From: a bacterium
GTDB lineage: Bacteria > Myxococcota_A > Polyangia > Nannocystales > Nannocystaceae
Assembly (NCBI GenBank): GCA_024742475.1
Contig: JANSYI010000035.1
Coordinates: 23,628 to 87,627 of the forward strand
Reading direction: 5' to 3'
Length of the DNA: 64,000 nt
Shown here piece after piece: positions 45,443-54,727 of the stretch. How positions within the stretch are numbered: position 1 is the first letter of the stretch; every line of letters starts with the position of its first letter. Made by a program: the position numbers and the translations under genes. The notes below the pieces were generated by a model, which ran no database searches, was not told where the DNA came from, and saw only the letters and a program-made list of their open reading frames with translations.

Positions 45443-46453
45443 GTGCTTGGCTTGGTCCTCGCGCTGGCGCCCGCGCCCACGCCGTTGTCTCCGCCGCATC
45501 CGCCGGCCGAGATCGAGCTGACCTGGCAGGCACCCGCGCGGTGTCCGAGCGGCGAGGAGGTCGTCGGGCGCTACCGCGAGCTCCTTCACGCCAACCCGAC
45601 CGGCGAAGGCGTCATGGTCGCCGAGGCCGTCATCCGTGAAGAGCGGCCGGGAGTATGGCGGCTCGACCTGGTCACGCGCATGGGCGAGTTCACCGACGTC
45701 CGAAAGCTGCGGGCGGAGCGGTGCGCGGAGCTGGGCGAAGCGGCGGCGATGCTGTTCGCCGTCGCGCTCGAGCCCACGCTCGAGGACGACGACACGACCG
45801 CCGAGCCAGAGCCAAAGCCAGAGCCGGAGCCCGCGCCAGAGCCAGAGCCAGCCCCGCCCGAGGACGTCGAGCCCGAACCGAAGACCGAGTCCAACGTGGT
45901 GGAGACCCCGCCCGCCACTGCGCCGCAACCCGAGTTCGACGATGCGCCACCGAAGACCTCCCCCGTCTTCCTCAGCATCGCCGGGGGCCTCGAGGCCGGA
46001 GCGCTCCCGGGCGTGACCGCGCGCGTCTCGGTCGGCAGCGGCTACGCGTGGCATTGGGCTCGCGCCGAGGCCGACGTGTTCTGGTTCTCACCCCGCAGTC
46101 GCCCCGGCTCGTTCGGTGATGCGGTCATCCAGGTCGCCGGGGCTGCGGCGCGGGGGTGCGGCACGCCGGGCACGGGCCGGTGGAAGTTTCCCGTGTGCTT
46201 GGGCTTCGAGGCCGGCGCGACCCTCGCACGCGTCGGGCGCAGAGAGGGCCGACGCACGATCAACGGCCGGTGGCTGGCGCCGCTGCTGCGGGCCGGCGCG
46301 TTGTACCAAGCTCGGCGAATCGGGGCGCTGGTGGCCATCGAGGGTGCCGGACCGGTCTTTGGCACCCAGATCCGGGTCGACGACGACACCGTCTTCGAGC
46401 CGACGCGGGGCTCGATTCGGGGCATTGTGGGGCTAGAGATCTATTTTTTCTGA
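45443..46453 (+). CDS. Outer-membrane beta-barrel-like protein with Pro/Glu linker
   Basis: A 336-residue protein with a GTG start at 45443 (an in-frame GTG at 45413 is the alternative), giving a hydrophobic signal (LGLVLALAPAP). The first ~120 residues are a small domain with CPSGEEVVGRYRELL and a Cys pair. A repetitive Glu/Pro linker (PEPKPEPEPAPEPEPAPPE) follows, then ~170 residues of alternating hydrophobic strands ending in aromatic residues (GIVGLEIYFF), consistent with an outer-membrane barrel. The family is not recognised. It lies 49 bases before the membrane-anchored sigma factor on the same strand. Confidence 0.82.
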   Translation: MLGLVLALAPAPTPLSPPHPPAEIELTWQAPARCPSGEEVVGRYRELLHANPTGEGVMVAEAVIREERPGVWRLDLVTRMGEFTDVRKLRAERCAELGEAAAMLFAVALEPTLEDDDTTAEPEPKPEPEPAPEPEPAPPEDVEPEPKTESNVVETPPATAPQPEFDDAPPKTSPVFLSIAGGLEAGALPGVTARVSVGSGYAWHWARAEADVFWFSPRSRPGSFGDAVIQVAGAAARGCGTPGTGRWKFPVCLGFEAGATLARVGRREGRRTINGRWLAPLLRAGALYQARRIGALVAIEGAGPVFGTQIRVDDDTVFEPTRGSIRGIVGLEIYFF

Positions 46454-46502
46454 GCCCGCCTCATAGAACTCGACGTCGGCGGGCATGGACTGACTACGGA
46501 CC

Positions 46503-47603
46503 ATGCAGTCCTTCGAGAGCCTCTACCGCCAGCACTACGGCTTCGTCTGGGCCACCGTTCGCCGCCACGGTGTCGCGTCGATGCTGGTCGAAGACGCGGT
46601 GCACGACACGTTCGTCGTCGCCTATCGCCGGCTCGAAGCCTTCGACGGCCGCCGGCCCAAGGCCTGGCTGTACAGCATCGGCCGCCGGGTCGCGAGCAGC
46701 TACCGGCGGACCGAAGGGCGGCGAGCGGCCCGGCACGTCAGCGCGGCCGAGGTCCCTCGAGCGCAGCGAGACGTCGAGTCGACCGTTGGGGCCAAGACCG
46801 CGCTCGATCGCTTCCTGGACACGCTGTCTCCCGACGACCGCGAGCTGTTCGTGCTCTCCGAGGTCGACGGCCTCACCGGCCCCGAGCTCGCGGCGACGCT
46901 CGGGCGCAAGCTGCCCACGCTGTACTCGCGCGTTCGCGTCCTGCGACAGCGGTTCGAGCGGAACGTCGGCGGCGAGGTCCGCGAGTCCAGGCCGGCCGCG
47001 AGCGCTCGCGGATGGATGCTGCTGCAGCCGCTCATCGCGACGCCCGCCTCGGGGACTCCACTCGTGCTCGGCGGTGCGGTCGCGCTCGGCCTGGCGTGTG
47101 CAGGCGTGATCGGGGTGGCGCAGATGCAGCCCGCCGCCCCGCCGCCGGTGGCCTCGATCCCGCTTCCGCCGGTGCGGGCCTCGCTGACTCCCGCAGCTTC
47201 GGCCCCTACCCAGGTGCCCGCGCCTGCGGTGATCGAGACGCCGCCGGAGCCCGACCCGGCCCGTGCTGCGCCCCAAACGAGACGGCCGCGACCGGGTCCC
47301 AAGCCGCGTGTTCACGACCTCGCGGCAGACACCCGGCTGCTGCGCGAGGCCAAGGCTGCTCTGCGCCGAGGCGATGCCCCGCGCGCGCAGGCCCTGCTTC
47401 GCGAGCACGAGGGCACGTTCCGCGAGCCCGCGCAGCCCGACGTGCGCACCGTCCTGTGGGTAGAAACGCTGTGCGCCCTGGGCCGCGAGACCGACGCCCG
47501 AACCCGCATGGACGCGCTGCTCTCGGCCCGCCCCGGCTCGCCCGTCGCCGCACGGCTGGGCTCGAGCTGCGCGGGCCAAGGAAAATCGGCCGCCCAACCA
47601 TAG
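46503..47603 (+). CDS. ECF-type sigma factor with membrane anchor and periplasmic tail
   Basis: A 366-residue protein. Residues 1-165 are ECF sigma regions 2 and 4: ESLYRQHYGFVWATVRR, then VEDAVHDTFVVAYRRL, AWLYSIGRRVASSYRR, and the helix-turn-helix LSEVDGLTGPELAATLGRKLPTL (region 4). A hydrophobic stretch (about 185-205, GGAVALGLACAGVIGV) would span the membrane. After it come a Pro/Ala-rich linker and a C-terminal helical domain (LLREAKAALRRGDAPRAQALL). Covalent fusion of sigma to a membrane segment suggests self-contained, anchored regulation rather than a separate anti-sigma factor. The envelope protein gene is immediately upstream. Confidence 0.88.
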   Translation: MQSFESLYRQHYGFVWATVRRHGVASMLVEDAVHDTFVVAYRRLEAFDGRRPKAWLYSIGRRVASSYRRTEGRRAARHVSAAEVPRAQRDVESTVGAKTALDRFLDTLSPDDRELFVLSEVDGLTGPELAATLGRKLPTLYSRVRVLRQRFERNVGGEVRESRPAASARGWMLLQPLIATPASGTPLVLGGAVALGLACAGVIGVAQMQPAAPPPVASIPLPPVRASLTPAASAPTQVPAPAVIETPPEPDPARAAPQTRRPRPGPKPRVHDLAADTRLLREAKAALRRGDAPRAQALLREHEGTFREPAQPDVRTVLWVETLCALGRETDARTRMDALLSARPGSPVAARLGSSCAGQGKSAAQP

Positions 47604-47634
47604 ATCCCCCGCGCGGTGGCCATGGCGTCATCGA

Positions 47635-48096
47635 ATGCGCATTGCCAGCCTCATCGTCCTCCTCCTCGCGGCTTCGGGGTGCGGTGCAGCGACGACTGCT
47701 CCGACCCCACGCCACCCCGCGCCCATGCTCGACGCTCCCGGGCAACAACGCGTGTTGGCCGCTGCTCGCGTGCAGACGTGCCGCGCCAGTCAGACCAAGA
47801 ACCCCGAGCTGGCCGTGCAGACACAGGCGATGCTCGACGCCTACGTCGACATGCACGCAGAGCACGGAGTCGAGCCGTCCTGGCGGCTCGAGCGGAAGAT
47901 CGCCGTGGCCCACCGAGACGCTGAAGCCACGCGCCGCGGCGTCGCGACGCCCTACTTCCTCGGATGTGACCCCTTCACCGTGCCGACCCTGCGGGCACGC
48001 GCGCAAGGACGACGCAGCGACCGCCTGCAAGCCGCGAAGCGTCAGAGCCGACGCAGCCTTCAGCCCAGCGGGGTCATCAGGAACCCGCGAAGGTAG
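47635..48096 (+). CDS. Small lipoprotein
   Basis: A 153-residue protein with an ATG start 31 bases after the sigma factor gene. The lipobox is AASGC (Cys16). The mature part is helical and basic with four cysteines in all (QTCRASQ, FLGCDPF), and ends in Arg-rich sequence (LRARAQGRRSDRLQ). No family recognised. Because it follows the membrane-anchored sigma factor closely, it may be a co-transcribed component of that module (inference). The 27-base gap to the convergent MORN gene is too small for a visible terminator. Confidence 0.78.
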   Translation: MRIASLIVLLLAASGCGAATTAPTPRHPAPMLDAPGQQRVLAAARVQTCRASQTKNPELAVQTQAMLDAYVDMHAEHGVEPSWRLERKIAVAHRDAEATRRGVATPYFLGCDPFTVPTLRARAQGRRSDRLQAAKRQSRRSLQPSGVIRNPRR

Positions 48097-48123
48097 ATCG
48101 ACCACCGCATCCGTGGTCGCCGT

Positions 48124-49710
48124 TTAGAGCGCCGCCGTCTGTGCCATGTCTTCGGGGATCTGCGGCGAGACCTTCGTGCCGGCCTCGTACGTCGCGACCT
48201 CGTAGACCGTACCGTCCTCGAGCCAGTTCTCGTAGTGGCCGTGTAGCTTGCCATCAACGTACGTGGCGTCCAGCCGCGGAGATCCGTCGGCCCACCAGCG
48301 CTTGAAGGTGCCGTGCGGGCGCCCGCGCTCGTGGTGCTTGACGTAGCCGACGCTGCCGTCGGGAAACCACCGACGGTGCACACCGATCGGCTTGCCGCGC
48401 CGGTACTGCTCGACCGCCCACTTGGCGCCGCTGTCGTAGTAGGTGCGGTAGTCACCATCGAGCTTGCCGTCCACGTAGCGGTACTCGTGGGCGAGCGCGC
48501 CGTTCTTCCACCACTTGCGGTAATCGCCGACGCGCTTGCCGGCCGCGTACGTCGCTTTTTCCCAAGCCTTGCCGTTGGCGTACCACCGCTCGTAGGACCC
48601 ATCGAGCTCGCCACCCGCGTAGTGGGCTTCGAGGGCCGCCTGACCATTCTTCCACCACTTACGATGCACGCCCTGGGCCTTGCCCGCGGCGTAGGACTCG
48701 AGCGCCCAGCGGCTGCCGTCGCGGTAGTAGACCTCGCGGGTGCCTTCGAGCGCGCCCTGAACGTAGCGCGCCTTCGTCCGTACCTGCCCCGTGTCGTAGT
48801 ACTCCATGACGAGGCCGTCGGGCAGCAGCTCGCGGACCTCGTCGCCGGTCGTCTCGCGGGCGAGTCCTCCATTGGAGAACCACTCTCGAACCTGCGGAGA
48901 CGTGCCATCGAACGCTTGGCGACGCCGCAGGGTGCCGTCGGGGTACCAGGCCTCCCAGACGCCGACGCGCTGACCGGCATCCCAGACCTCCCGATGACGG
49001 CGAGCACCGTCGGAGTAGTAGGCGACAGCCTCACCATCGGGGCGCCCGTCGACGTAGCTGACCTCCTCGGCGAGAGAACCATCGGCGAAGAACCAGCGCT
49101 GCGGCCCGGAGCGAACGCCGGCATCGAAGCTCAGCTCCCGGATCACGACGCCGCGCTCGTACGCACGAACGACGCCGTGCAAGCGATTGTCGGAGATCGT
49201 CGCCTGGGCGCGCAGCGTGCTCCCCCCGGGATCCGCCGACGGCTCGTACAACTCGATCGTGCCCTCGAGGTGGCCATCGGAGAAGCTCGCCTTGGCCACC
49301 TGGACGGTCTGCACGGCGTCCTGAGCCAACCCCGAGAGGTCGCCGAACATGTCGTGCACTGCCGGCCCGAAGCGCTCGGAGGCCAGGTCGGCGCGGAGCG
49401 AGGCGGATCCGACCAGGCGCCCCTGCTCCACCTCAGCGTCCAGGACCATCCCGGTGGCGTCGGCAGTGCACAGATCCTCCATCGGGCTGTCCGCCAGCAC
49501 CCAGCAGCCGATCGCGTTGAGCTCGGCGTCGCGAGCGACCAAGCGCCCCGAGTACGGCGCCCCGCTGCTGCGGTCCACGATCACACCGTCTGCCAGCTGC
49601 AGACCGCCGAAGTTCGAGGTGTAGCTCGGCCGCGCGTGCATCAAGCACGCGCCTGCCAGCCCCAGCGCCGCCAGACCGATGCCTCCGATTGTGCTCCAGC
49701 GCCGCAACAC
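48124..49710 (-). CDS. MORN-variant repeat lipoprotein
   Basis: A 528-residue protein, GTG start at 49710, giving a signal peptide ending in the lipobox LAGAC (an upstream TTG at 49746 is less likely). Residues from about 200 to the C-terminus contain about a dozen MORN-variant repeats with a period of 24 residues (pattern W-x-x-D/N-G-x5-Y-x-x-G-x-x-x-G), e.g. WWKNGQAALEAHYAGGELDG and WYANGKAWEKATYAAGKRVG. Two units begin identically (KWWKNG), indicating recent duplication. These repeats occur in YwqK-like proteins and mediate binding, often at membranes; no enzymatic role is implied. It is divergent from the kinase at 49811. Confidence 0.88.
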   Translation of the reverse strand: MLRRWSTIGGIGLAALGLAGACLMHARPSYTSNFGGLQLADGVIVDRSSGAPYSGRLVARDAELNAIGCWVLADSPMEDLCTADATGMVLDAEVEQGRLVGSASLRADLASERFGPAVHDMFGDLSGLAQDAVQTVQVAKASFSDGHLEGTIELYEPSADPGGSTLRAQATISDNRLHGVVRAYERGVVIRELSFDAGVRSGPQRWFFADGSLAEEVSYVDGRPDGEAVAYYSDGARRHREVWDAGQRVGVWEAWYPDGTLRRRQAFDGTSPQVREWFSNGGLARETTGDEVRELLPDGLVMEYYDTGQVRTKARYVQGALEGTREVYYRDGSRWALESYAAGKAQGVHRKWWKNGQAALEAHYAGGELDGSYERWYANGKAWEKATYAAGKRVGDYRKWWKNGALAHEYRYVDGKLDGDYRTYYDSGAKWAVEQYRRGKPIGVHRRWFPDGSVGYVKHHERGRPHGTFKRWWADGSPRLDATYVDGKLHGHYENWLEDGTVYEVATYEAGTKVSPQIPEDMAQTAAL

Positions 49711-49810
49711 CGGATCGAGGATCGAGCATCGCCGCGCGCGGTGCAACCCGGCGCCACGAAACGCCGGCCACCCCGAAGTCCCCGGCCGTTCGGAGTATCA
49801 TCGTCCCTGC

Positions 49811-52594
49811 GTGTCCGACGACCCCTCCTCCGACGACGCCCGGATCCCCGAGCGCGCGCCTGTCGACTCGGTGGACGCTGCGCGGGCCCTGGCGAAGGTG
49901 TCGGCGAACCTCCTCGGTGCCGCGGACTCCGAGGCGAAGTTCGGGCGGTTCACGCTGCTCGAACAGGTCGGGGCGGGGGCGATGGGCACCGTCTACGCCG
50001 CCCTCGATCCCGAGCTCGATCGCCGGATTGCAATCAAGCTGTTGAAGTCGGAGCTCGATGAGTCGCAGCCCCGTGCACGCGCCCGCATGCGCCGGGAAGC
50101 ACGCGCACTCGCCAAGCTCAACCACCCCAACGTCGCCAGCGTCTACGAGGTCGGCCAGGTGGACGAACGGGCCTTCATCGCGATGGAGTTCGTCGACGGG
50201 CGAGCCCTCGACGTCTGGATGGAAGACCGTCCACCCTGGCGCGAAGTGGTCTCCGTCTTCTGCCAGGCCGGGCGCGGGCTCGCGGCTGCGCACGACGCGG
50301 GGAGCGTGCACCGCGACTTCAAGCCCGGCAACGTCATGCTCGGGGCCGATGGCCGGGTCGTCGTCCTCGACTTTGGGCTCGCCGCCCCCTACGCCGCCAC
50401 CGAGACGCAAGAAACCGCCGACGAGTCGCTCGACTCGCCCATCGACAGGCTCACCGCCACGCGAGCCGTCGTCGGCACGCCGGCCTACATGGCACCCGAG
50501 CAGCACCGCGGAGAACAAGCCACGACGCTCAGCGACCAGTTCGCGTTCTGCGTGTCGTTGTTCGAAGCGCTGCACGGTACGCGGCCGTTCAAGGGCCGGA
50601 CCCGCGCATCGGTCCTCGAGGCGATCGAAGAGGGGCGCATCGTCACCGAGTCCCCGACCGGGTCTCGCGTCGCACCAAGGCTCAATCGCGTCCTGCGTCG
50701 CGGCCTCTCGGCTCGCCCCGAAGATCGCTTCTCGTCGATGCACGCGCTGCTCGCCGAGCTCGACCTGCGCCGGGCGTCGCGGCGGCGGGTCGCCATGGTC
50801 GGAGTGCTCGGCGGCTCCGTTGCCTTGGCTATCGCCTACGGCGTGGGCGCGCAGCACAGCCCTGTCGACTCCCCAGCGGAGTGCATCGACTCGGAGCTGC
50901 TGCGCGCCGAGCTGTGGGACCGACCGTACCGTGGCCAGGTGCAGGAAGCCTACGCGGGAGACGCTCGCCCGCACGTGCGTGCGATGGCCGACTCGGTGGT
51001 CGATGACATCGACGGATGGGCCCAGCGGTGGTCCGACGCCCGGGCGAGTGCCTGCAGGGCCACCCGCGAGCGAGGCGAGCAGTCCGAAGCGCTCCTCCAG
51101 CTGCGGATGCGCTGCTACGAGTCGGCCGCGGTCCGCTTGCGCGTTCTGGCCACTGCGCTCACTCAGTCGGATGACGACCGGGCAGGCGCCCCCGCGCTGG
51201 TGCCCACGCTCCCGAACCTTGCGTTGTGCAGCGACACCGAGTGGCTCATCGACAACCCACAGCTTCCCGCGGGGGAGGACGGGGCCGCGCGTCTCGCTCT
51301 CCTCGAGGAGACCCTCGCCAAAGCCCGTTTGGAGTACTTTGCCGGGCGGCTCGACCCTGCCCGAGCGATGTACGAGGGGGCCCTGGCCGAGGCGAAGGCG
51401 CTGCAGCACGAACCCTCCGAGGCGGCGGCGCTCTTCGGCCTCGCGCGTATCGACGGTGCCAAGGGCGACCGCGCTCGGGCCGAGGCGCGGCTGACCGAAG
51501 CGATGACCAAGTGGCTCGCCTCGGGCGACGAGTTCATGGCTGCAGACGCCGCCCTCGAACTGATGGAGTACGCGAGCGCAGATCGAAGCGACCCCGCGGA
51601 GCGCCGACGATGGGCCAAGGTCGCCGAGGGCCTGATCACCAAGATCGGCTCGCCGCCGGAGCTCGAAGCCCGACTGCAGATGCACTTGGCCGCCGCCCTC
51701 GAAAAGGAGGGCGACCCGCAGACAGCTCTCGAGCATGCCGAACGCGGCCTGAGCCTCTACGAGGGGATCAGCGGTGAGCGCCACCCCAACGTGGCCGACG
51801 CCTACCAGCACGTTGGCAACCTGCTCCAGCAGCTCGGACGTGCCGAGGAGGGCCTGCCCCTGGTCGAGAAGGGGTTGGCGATCGAGATCGACCTGTGGGG
51901 AGAGCAACACCCGAGGGTCGCCGCGTCCCGAGACAACCTCGGCATTCTCTACGGATCTCTGGGGCGCGCCGAAGAGGCGGCACACCAGTTCGAGACCGCC
52001 CTCGCGTCACTCGAGGAGATCTACGGGATGGATTCACCCAAGCTGGCCGTCGCGCTCTCGAACCTCGGTGAAGCGCGAATGATGCAGGACCGCCCGGCCG
52101 ATACCCTGGCTCTCAACGAGCGTGCTGGCCGCTTGAACGAACGAGCCTACGGCGCGGACCACCCCGAGGTCGCATACAACCTCAACAACGGCGCTGGAGC
52201 GCTGATTCGGCTCGAGCGCTACGCCGAGGCCGAGACGCGCCTGCGGAGGGCGCTGAGCATCCGGCAGAGCAAGCTCGGCAACGAGCACCCACTCGTCGGC
52301 GAGGTGCAGTTCAACCTGGGCGCCGCGCTCTCCGGCCAATCCGACCATCAGGGCGCGGTCGAAGCGTTGTCCGCCGCAGAGCGGATCTGGAAGACTGCGC
52401 TCGGCGAGCGGCACCCCAACACGGCCGCCGCCCGGGTGAACCTCGGCGAGGCCCAAATCGCGGCGGGACGACGGCGCGAAGGCTTGGCGACGATGCGCGC
52501 GGGCGTCGACGGACTCGCCCGAGCCCTCGGCGCCGACCACCCTGATGTCGCCGAGGCCCGAGCCCAGCTCCGCGCGGCCGAAGCATCCGGCTGA
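49811..52594 (+). CDS. Transmembrane Ser/Thr protein kinase with TPR tail
   Basis: A 927-residue protein with a GTG start. Kinase domain about 45-300: GAGAMGTV, Lys76 in AIKLL, HRDFKPGN (His167), LDFGLA and GTPAYMAPEQ. A transmembrane helix lies near 335-352 (VGVLGGSVALAIAYGVGA). The tail is a long series of TPR units, the last ~330 residues in kinesin light-chain style (AEEGLPLVEKGLAIEIDLWGEQHPRVA, AEAETRLRRALSIRQSKLGNEHP). Catalytic residues are intact. Same architecture as the kinases at 25722 and 56501. Divergent from the MORN-repeat lipoprotein, so an envelope-signalling pairing is possible. Confidence 0.93.
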   Translation: MSDDPSSDDARIPERAPVDSVDAARALAKVSANLLGAADSEAKFGRFTLLEQVGAGAMGTVYAALDPELDRRIAIKLLKSELDESQPRARARMRREARALAKLNHPNVASVYEVGQVDERAFIAMEFVDGRALDVWMEDRPPWREVVSVFCQAGRGLAAAHDAGSVHRDFKPGNVMLGADGRVVVLDFGLAAPYAATETQETADESLDSPIDRLTATRAVVGTPAYMAPEQHRGEQATTLSDQFAFCVSLFEALHGTRPFKGRTRASVLEAIEEGRIVTESPTGSRVAPRLNRVLRRGLSARPEDRFSSMHALLAELDLRRASRRRVAMVGVLGGSVALAIAYGVGAQHSPVDSPAECIDSELLRAELWDRPYRGQVQEAYAGDARPHVRAMADSVVDDIDGWAQRWSDARASACRATRERGEQSEALLQLRMRCYESAAVRLRVLATALTQSDDDRAGAPALVPTLPNLALCSDTEWLIDNPQLPAGEDGAARLALLEETLAKARLEYFAGRLDPARAMYEGALAEAKALQHEPSEAAALFGLARIDGAKGDRARAEARLTEAMTKWLASGDEFMAADAALELMEYASADRSDPAERRRWAKVAEGLITKIGSPPELEARLQMHLAAALEKEGDPQTALEHAERGLSLYEGISGERHPNVADAYQHVGNLLQQLGRAEEGLPLVEKGLAIEIDLWGEQHPRVAASRDNLGILYGSLGRAEEAAHQFETALASLEEIYGMDSPKLAVALSNLGEARMMQDRPADTLALNERAGRLNERAYGADHPEVAYNLNNGAGALIRLERYAEAETRLRRALSIRQSKLGNEHPLVGEVQFNLGAALSGQSDHQGAVEALSAAERIWKTALGERHPNTAAARVNLGEAQIAAGRRREGLATMRAGVDGLARALGADHPDVAEARAQLRAAEASG

Positions 52595-52647
52595 ATGGTA
52601 GCGGTCCCCAGCGCCTGCAGGGACTCGGCGCTGGACCGGTCCTGAAG

Positions 52648-52881
52648 TCAGTCTTCTTCGTCGTACACCGCGTCGATCTCGGCCTGCAGCAGCGCCTCGT
52701 CGTCGGCCTCCTGCTCCTCGAGTTCGTCGAGCTCGTCCTCGTCGAGCTCGCCTGCGGCAAACTTGGCTTCGGCCGCCGCACGCCCCCGATCCTCTGGTGT
52801 CAGCTCGCCCGTGCCCAGGCTTCCGCAGACCTTGTCGACGCAGTCCCCGACGTTGTCGTAGCCGGCCTCCGTCTGTTGGAT
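52648..52881 (-). pseudogene. Start-less acidic ORF, probable 5'-truncated gene
   Basis: About 77 codons on the minus strand with strongly G/C third positions are open from 52881 (after an in-frame TGA at 52882-52884) to a TGA stop at 52648-52650. They contain no ATG, GTG or TTG near their 5' end. The encoded sequence is acidic with a Cys pair (GDCVDKVCGSLGTG, then GELDEDELDELEEQ). It looks like the C-terminal part of a protein that has lost its start, or one needing a non-standard start. No family recognised. Confidence 0.4.
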
Positions 52882-53019
52882 TCATCCAACACCAGACGAC
52901 TTGCTGAAGGTCACGCGCGTCACACGAGGGCGAAGAAAACACTGGTGCTGCCGGCGGATTTGTGGGTCCTCGCGCCCCGGCGCTGGCCGGCTCGCAGTCC
53001 GGCCGATATACCGTCAGCC

Positions 53020-53859
53020 GTGGCGGACCCGCTGTTGCGAATCACGTCGATCGGGCGCCCGGTCGAGCCGAAGTATCGGACCAATCTCGCGATTCTCATC
53101 GTGATGGCGGTCGTCCTGGTGGGGGCGGGCGCTCTGGCGATAGCGAGTGGCGATGGAGTGGGCGCCGCCCTGCTGTCGGGCGGGCACGCGATGCTGCTCG
53201 TGTTCATGGTGTGGGCGTACGGCCGGGAGACCGCGCCCGATGACAATCCGGCGGCGTTCGTGGCGGTCGCGCTCGCGGCGGCCGGCTGGGTCTACGGGCT
53301 GCGACCCGACGTGCTGCCGCTCGCGGCGCTGATGGGGGGCACGCGGATCGTCAACCGAACCGTGGGTCCGACGCCCAAGCTCAGCGACATGGTCATCGTC
53401 ACCGGGCTCGCCGCGTGGATCACCTGGACCGGCAACTGGCCGGTGGGCGTCGCGGTGGCCATGGCGTTGATGCTCGATGTCCGCCTGGCGCCTCGGCATG
53501 CCGTTGCGATCCCGTTTGCCGTGATCCTGGTCCTCGCCACCGTGGCCACGTGGTGGACCACGCCGCCCGTGTTCGGCCTGCCGACCTCGGCGATCGGATG
53601 GGCCGCGATCGGCGTGGGTGCAGCCTATGCCGTCGTCTTGGTGACCCAGGGCCCCTGCGACGCGTGCACCGACGTCGGCGGAGAAGCGCTGTCACCGGCA
53701 AGGGTGCAAGGCGGCATGGCGGTCGCGCTCCTGGCTGCGCTCGCCATGGCCGGACGTGGCGAAGAACACGTGCTCGCTGGAGCTGGCCTGTTCGCCGTGC
53801 TCGCTGGAGTCGCGCTGGGACGGCCTCGTCTGTGGATCAGACGCCGCCGGTCACCGTGA
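53020..53859 (+). CDS. Multi-pass membrane protein of unknown function
   Basis: A 279-residue protein starting at a GTG at 53020, chosen because it begins the hydrophobic protein; the frame is open further upstream but Arg/Pro-rich there. About eight to ten hydrophobic segments are visible (LAILIVMAVVLVGAGALAI, AMLLVFMVWAY, AAFVAVALAAAGWVYGL, and others). It also has short Asp/Arg-containing loops and a possible Cys pair (GPCDACTDVG). No transporter or enzyme family recognised. Its 3' end overlaps the convergent lipoprotein gene by 23 bases. Confidence 0.75.
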   Translation: MADPLLRITSIGRPVEPKYRTNLAILIVMAVVLVGAGALAIASGDGVGAALLSGGHAMLLVFMVWAYGRETAPDDNPAAFVAVALAAAGWVYGLRPDVLPLAALMGGTRIVNRTVGPTPKLSDMVIVTGLAAWITWTGNWPVGVAVAMALMLDVRLAPRHAVAIPFAVILVLATVATWWTTPPVFGLPTSAIGWAAIGVGAAYAVVLVTQGPCDACTDVGGEALSPARVQGGMAVALLAALAMAGRGEEHVLAGAGLFAVLAGVALGRPRLWIRRRRSP

Positions 53860-54652
53860 GCGCCCACTCCGCAGCGCAGTCCGTGCCCGTGATGTGGACG
53901 ATCTCGATTGCGAGCCAGAGGCTGTCGTCTTCGCCGCCAAACCCTTGGTCGTCGTCCCAACTGGCGGTGACCGTCTTCATCGCGCCGCTCGGGGTGCCCT
54001 GCACTGGCGTCACGTCGCAGTCCGGGTCGCCGTCTTGCGGCCCCTCGTACACGAACAGGTCGTAGTCGACCTCGGCTGGCGACTCGAGGACCACGCTGTA
54101 GCTCAGGTCCTCCTCGAAGATGTTGGCGTTGGTCTCTTGGACCTGGACCAGCAGCCACGTCGAGCCCGTGCCGGTCTCCACGACCTGGGATCCATCGTCA
54201 CCGCTGACCGCCGTCAGCGACGTCGCCATCTCGCACGTGTTGTCCGGCATCACGAGGTCGCAGCCGCCCGTGTCGGTGGTGCCGTCTGTCTCGGAGTCGG
54301 TGTCGCTGTCAGTGTCGCTGTCAGTGTCGCTCTCGGTGTCGCGACCCGAGCCCGTGTCGGTGCTCTCGTCGCGACTGCCGGTGGTCGAGGAGCGACCGGT
54401 CGTCGACTCGTCCGAGCTCGATCCTCCGGTGGTGTCGTCGGCCGTCGTGGAGGGCGTGGCCGTCGTTGCATCCGCCCCGTTCGCGCCGGAGATCCCGGTG
54501 GTCTCGATGCTCGTCATCGTATCGCCGCCGGTTCCCTGAGTCTCGGACGCGCCCGAGCCCACCTCCGCGCCAAACCCACCGGTCGCCTCGCTCCCGCCCG
54601 CGCAGGCAGTCGTCATGGCTATCGCCAGCAGAAACTTCAGTTGCACGCGCAT
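53837..54652 (-). CDS. Lipoprotein with Asp/Ser-rich linker and beta-sandwich domain
   Basis: A 271-residue protein. The ATG at 54652 is supported by GGGAGG seven bases upstream. The lipobox is MTTAC. A ~130-residue linker rich in Ser/Thr/Gly/Asp includes a tandem (DS/DT) run (ESDTDSDTDSDTDSETD). The C-terminal ~130 residues look like a PPC/beta-sandwich domain (STWLLVQVQETNANIF, YDLFVYEGPQDGDPDC, EDDSLWLAIEIVHITG) of the kind found in bacterial pre-peptidase C-terminal proteins. Likely a surface protein; no enzymatic motif. It sits 75 bases downstream of the hybrid kinase, same strand. Confidence 0.85.
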   Translation of the reverse strand: MRVQLKFLLAIAMTTACAGGSEATGGFGAEVGSGASETQGTGGDTMTSIETTGISGANGADATTATPSTTADDTTGGSSSDESTTGRSSTTGSRDESTDTGSGRDTESDTDSDTDSDTDSETDGTTDTGGCDLVMPDNTCEMATSLTAVSGDDGSQVVETGTGSTWLLVQVQETNANIFEEDLSYSVVLESPAEVDYDLFVYEGPQDGDPDCDVTPVQGTPSGAMKTVTASWDDDQGFGGEDDSLWLAIEIVHITGTDCAAEWALTVTGGV

Positions 54653-54727
54653 CGACAGACCTCCCACGCCCTGCAGGAGTATCGCACAGCCGGCCGCGCG
54701 CTCCACCGGCCACGTGTGCCTGCCTCA

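Noticed and set aside
48124..49710. YwqK-type antitoxin of a toxin-antitoxin pair
   Set aside because: The name comes from the repeat family only. It has a signal peptide and lipobox, and no toxin gene is adjacent.
49433..51985. 850-codon minus-strand open frame
   Set aside because: Antisense to the Ser/Thr kinase and partly to the MORN gene, with no motifs.
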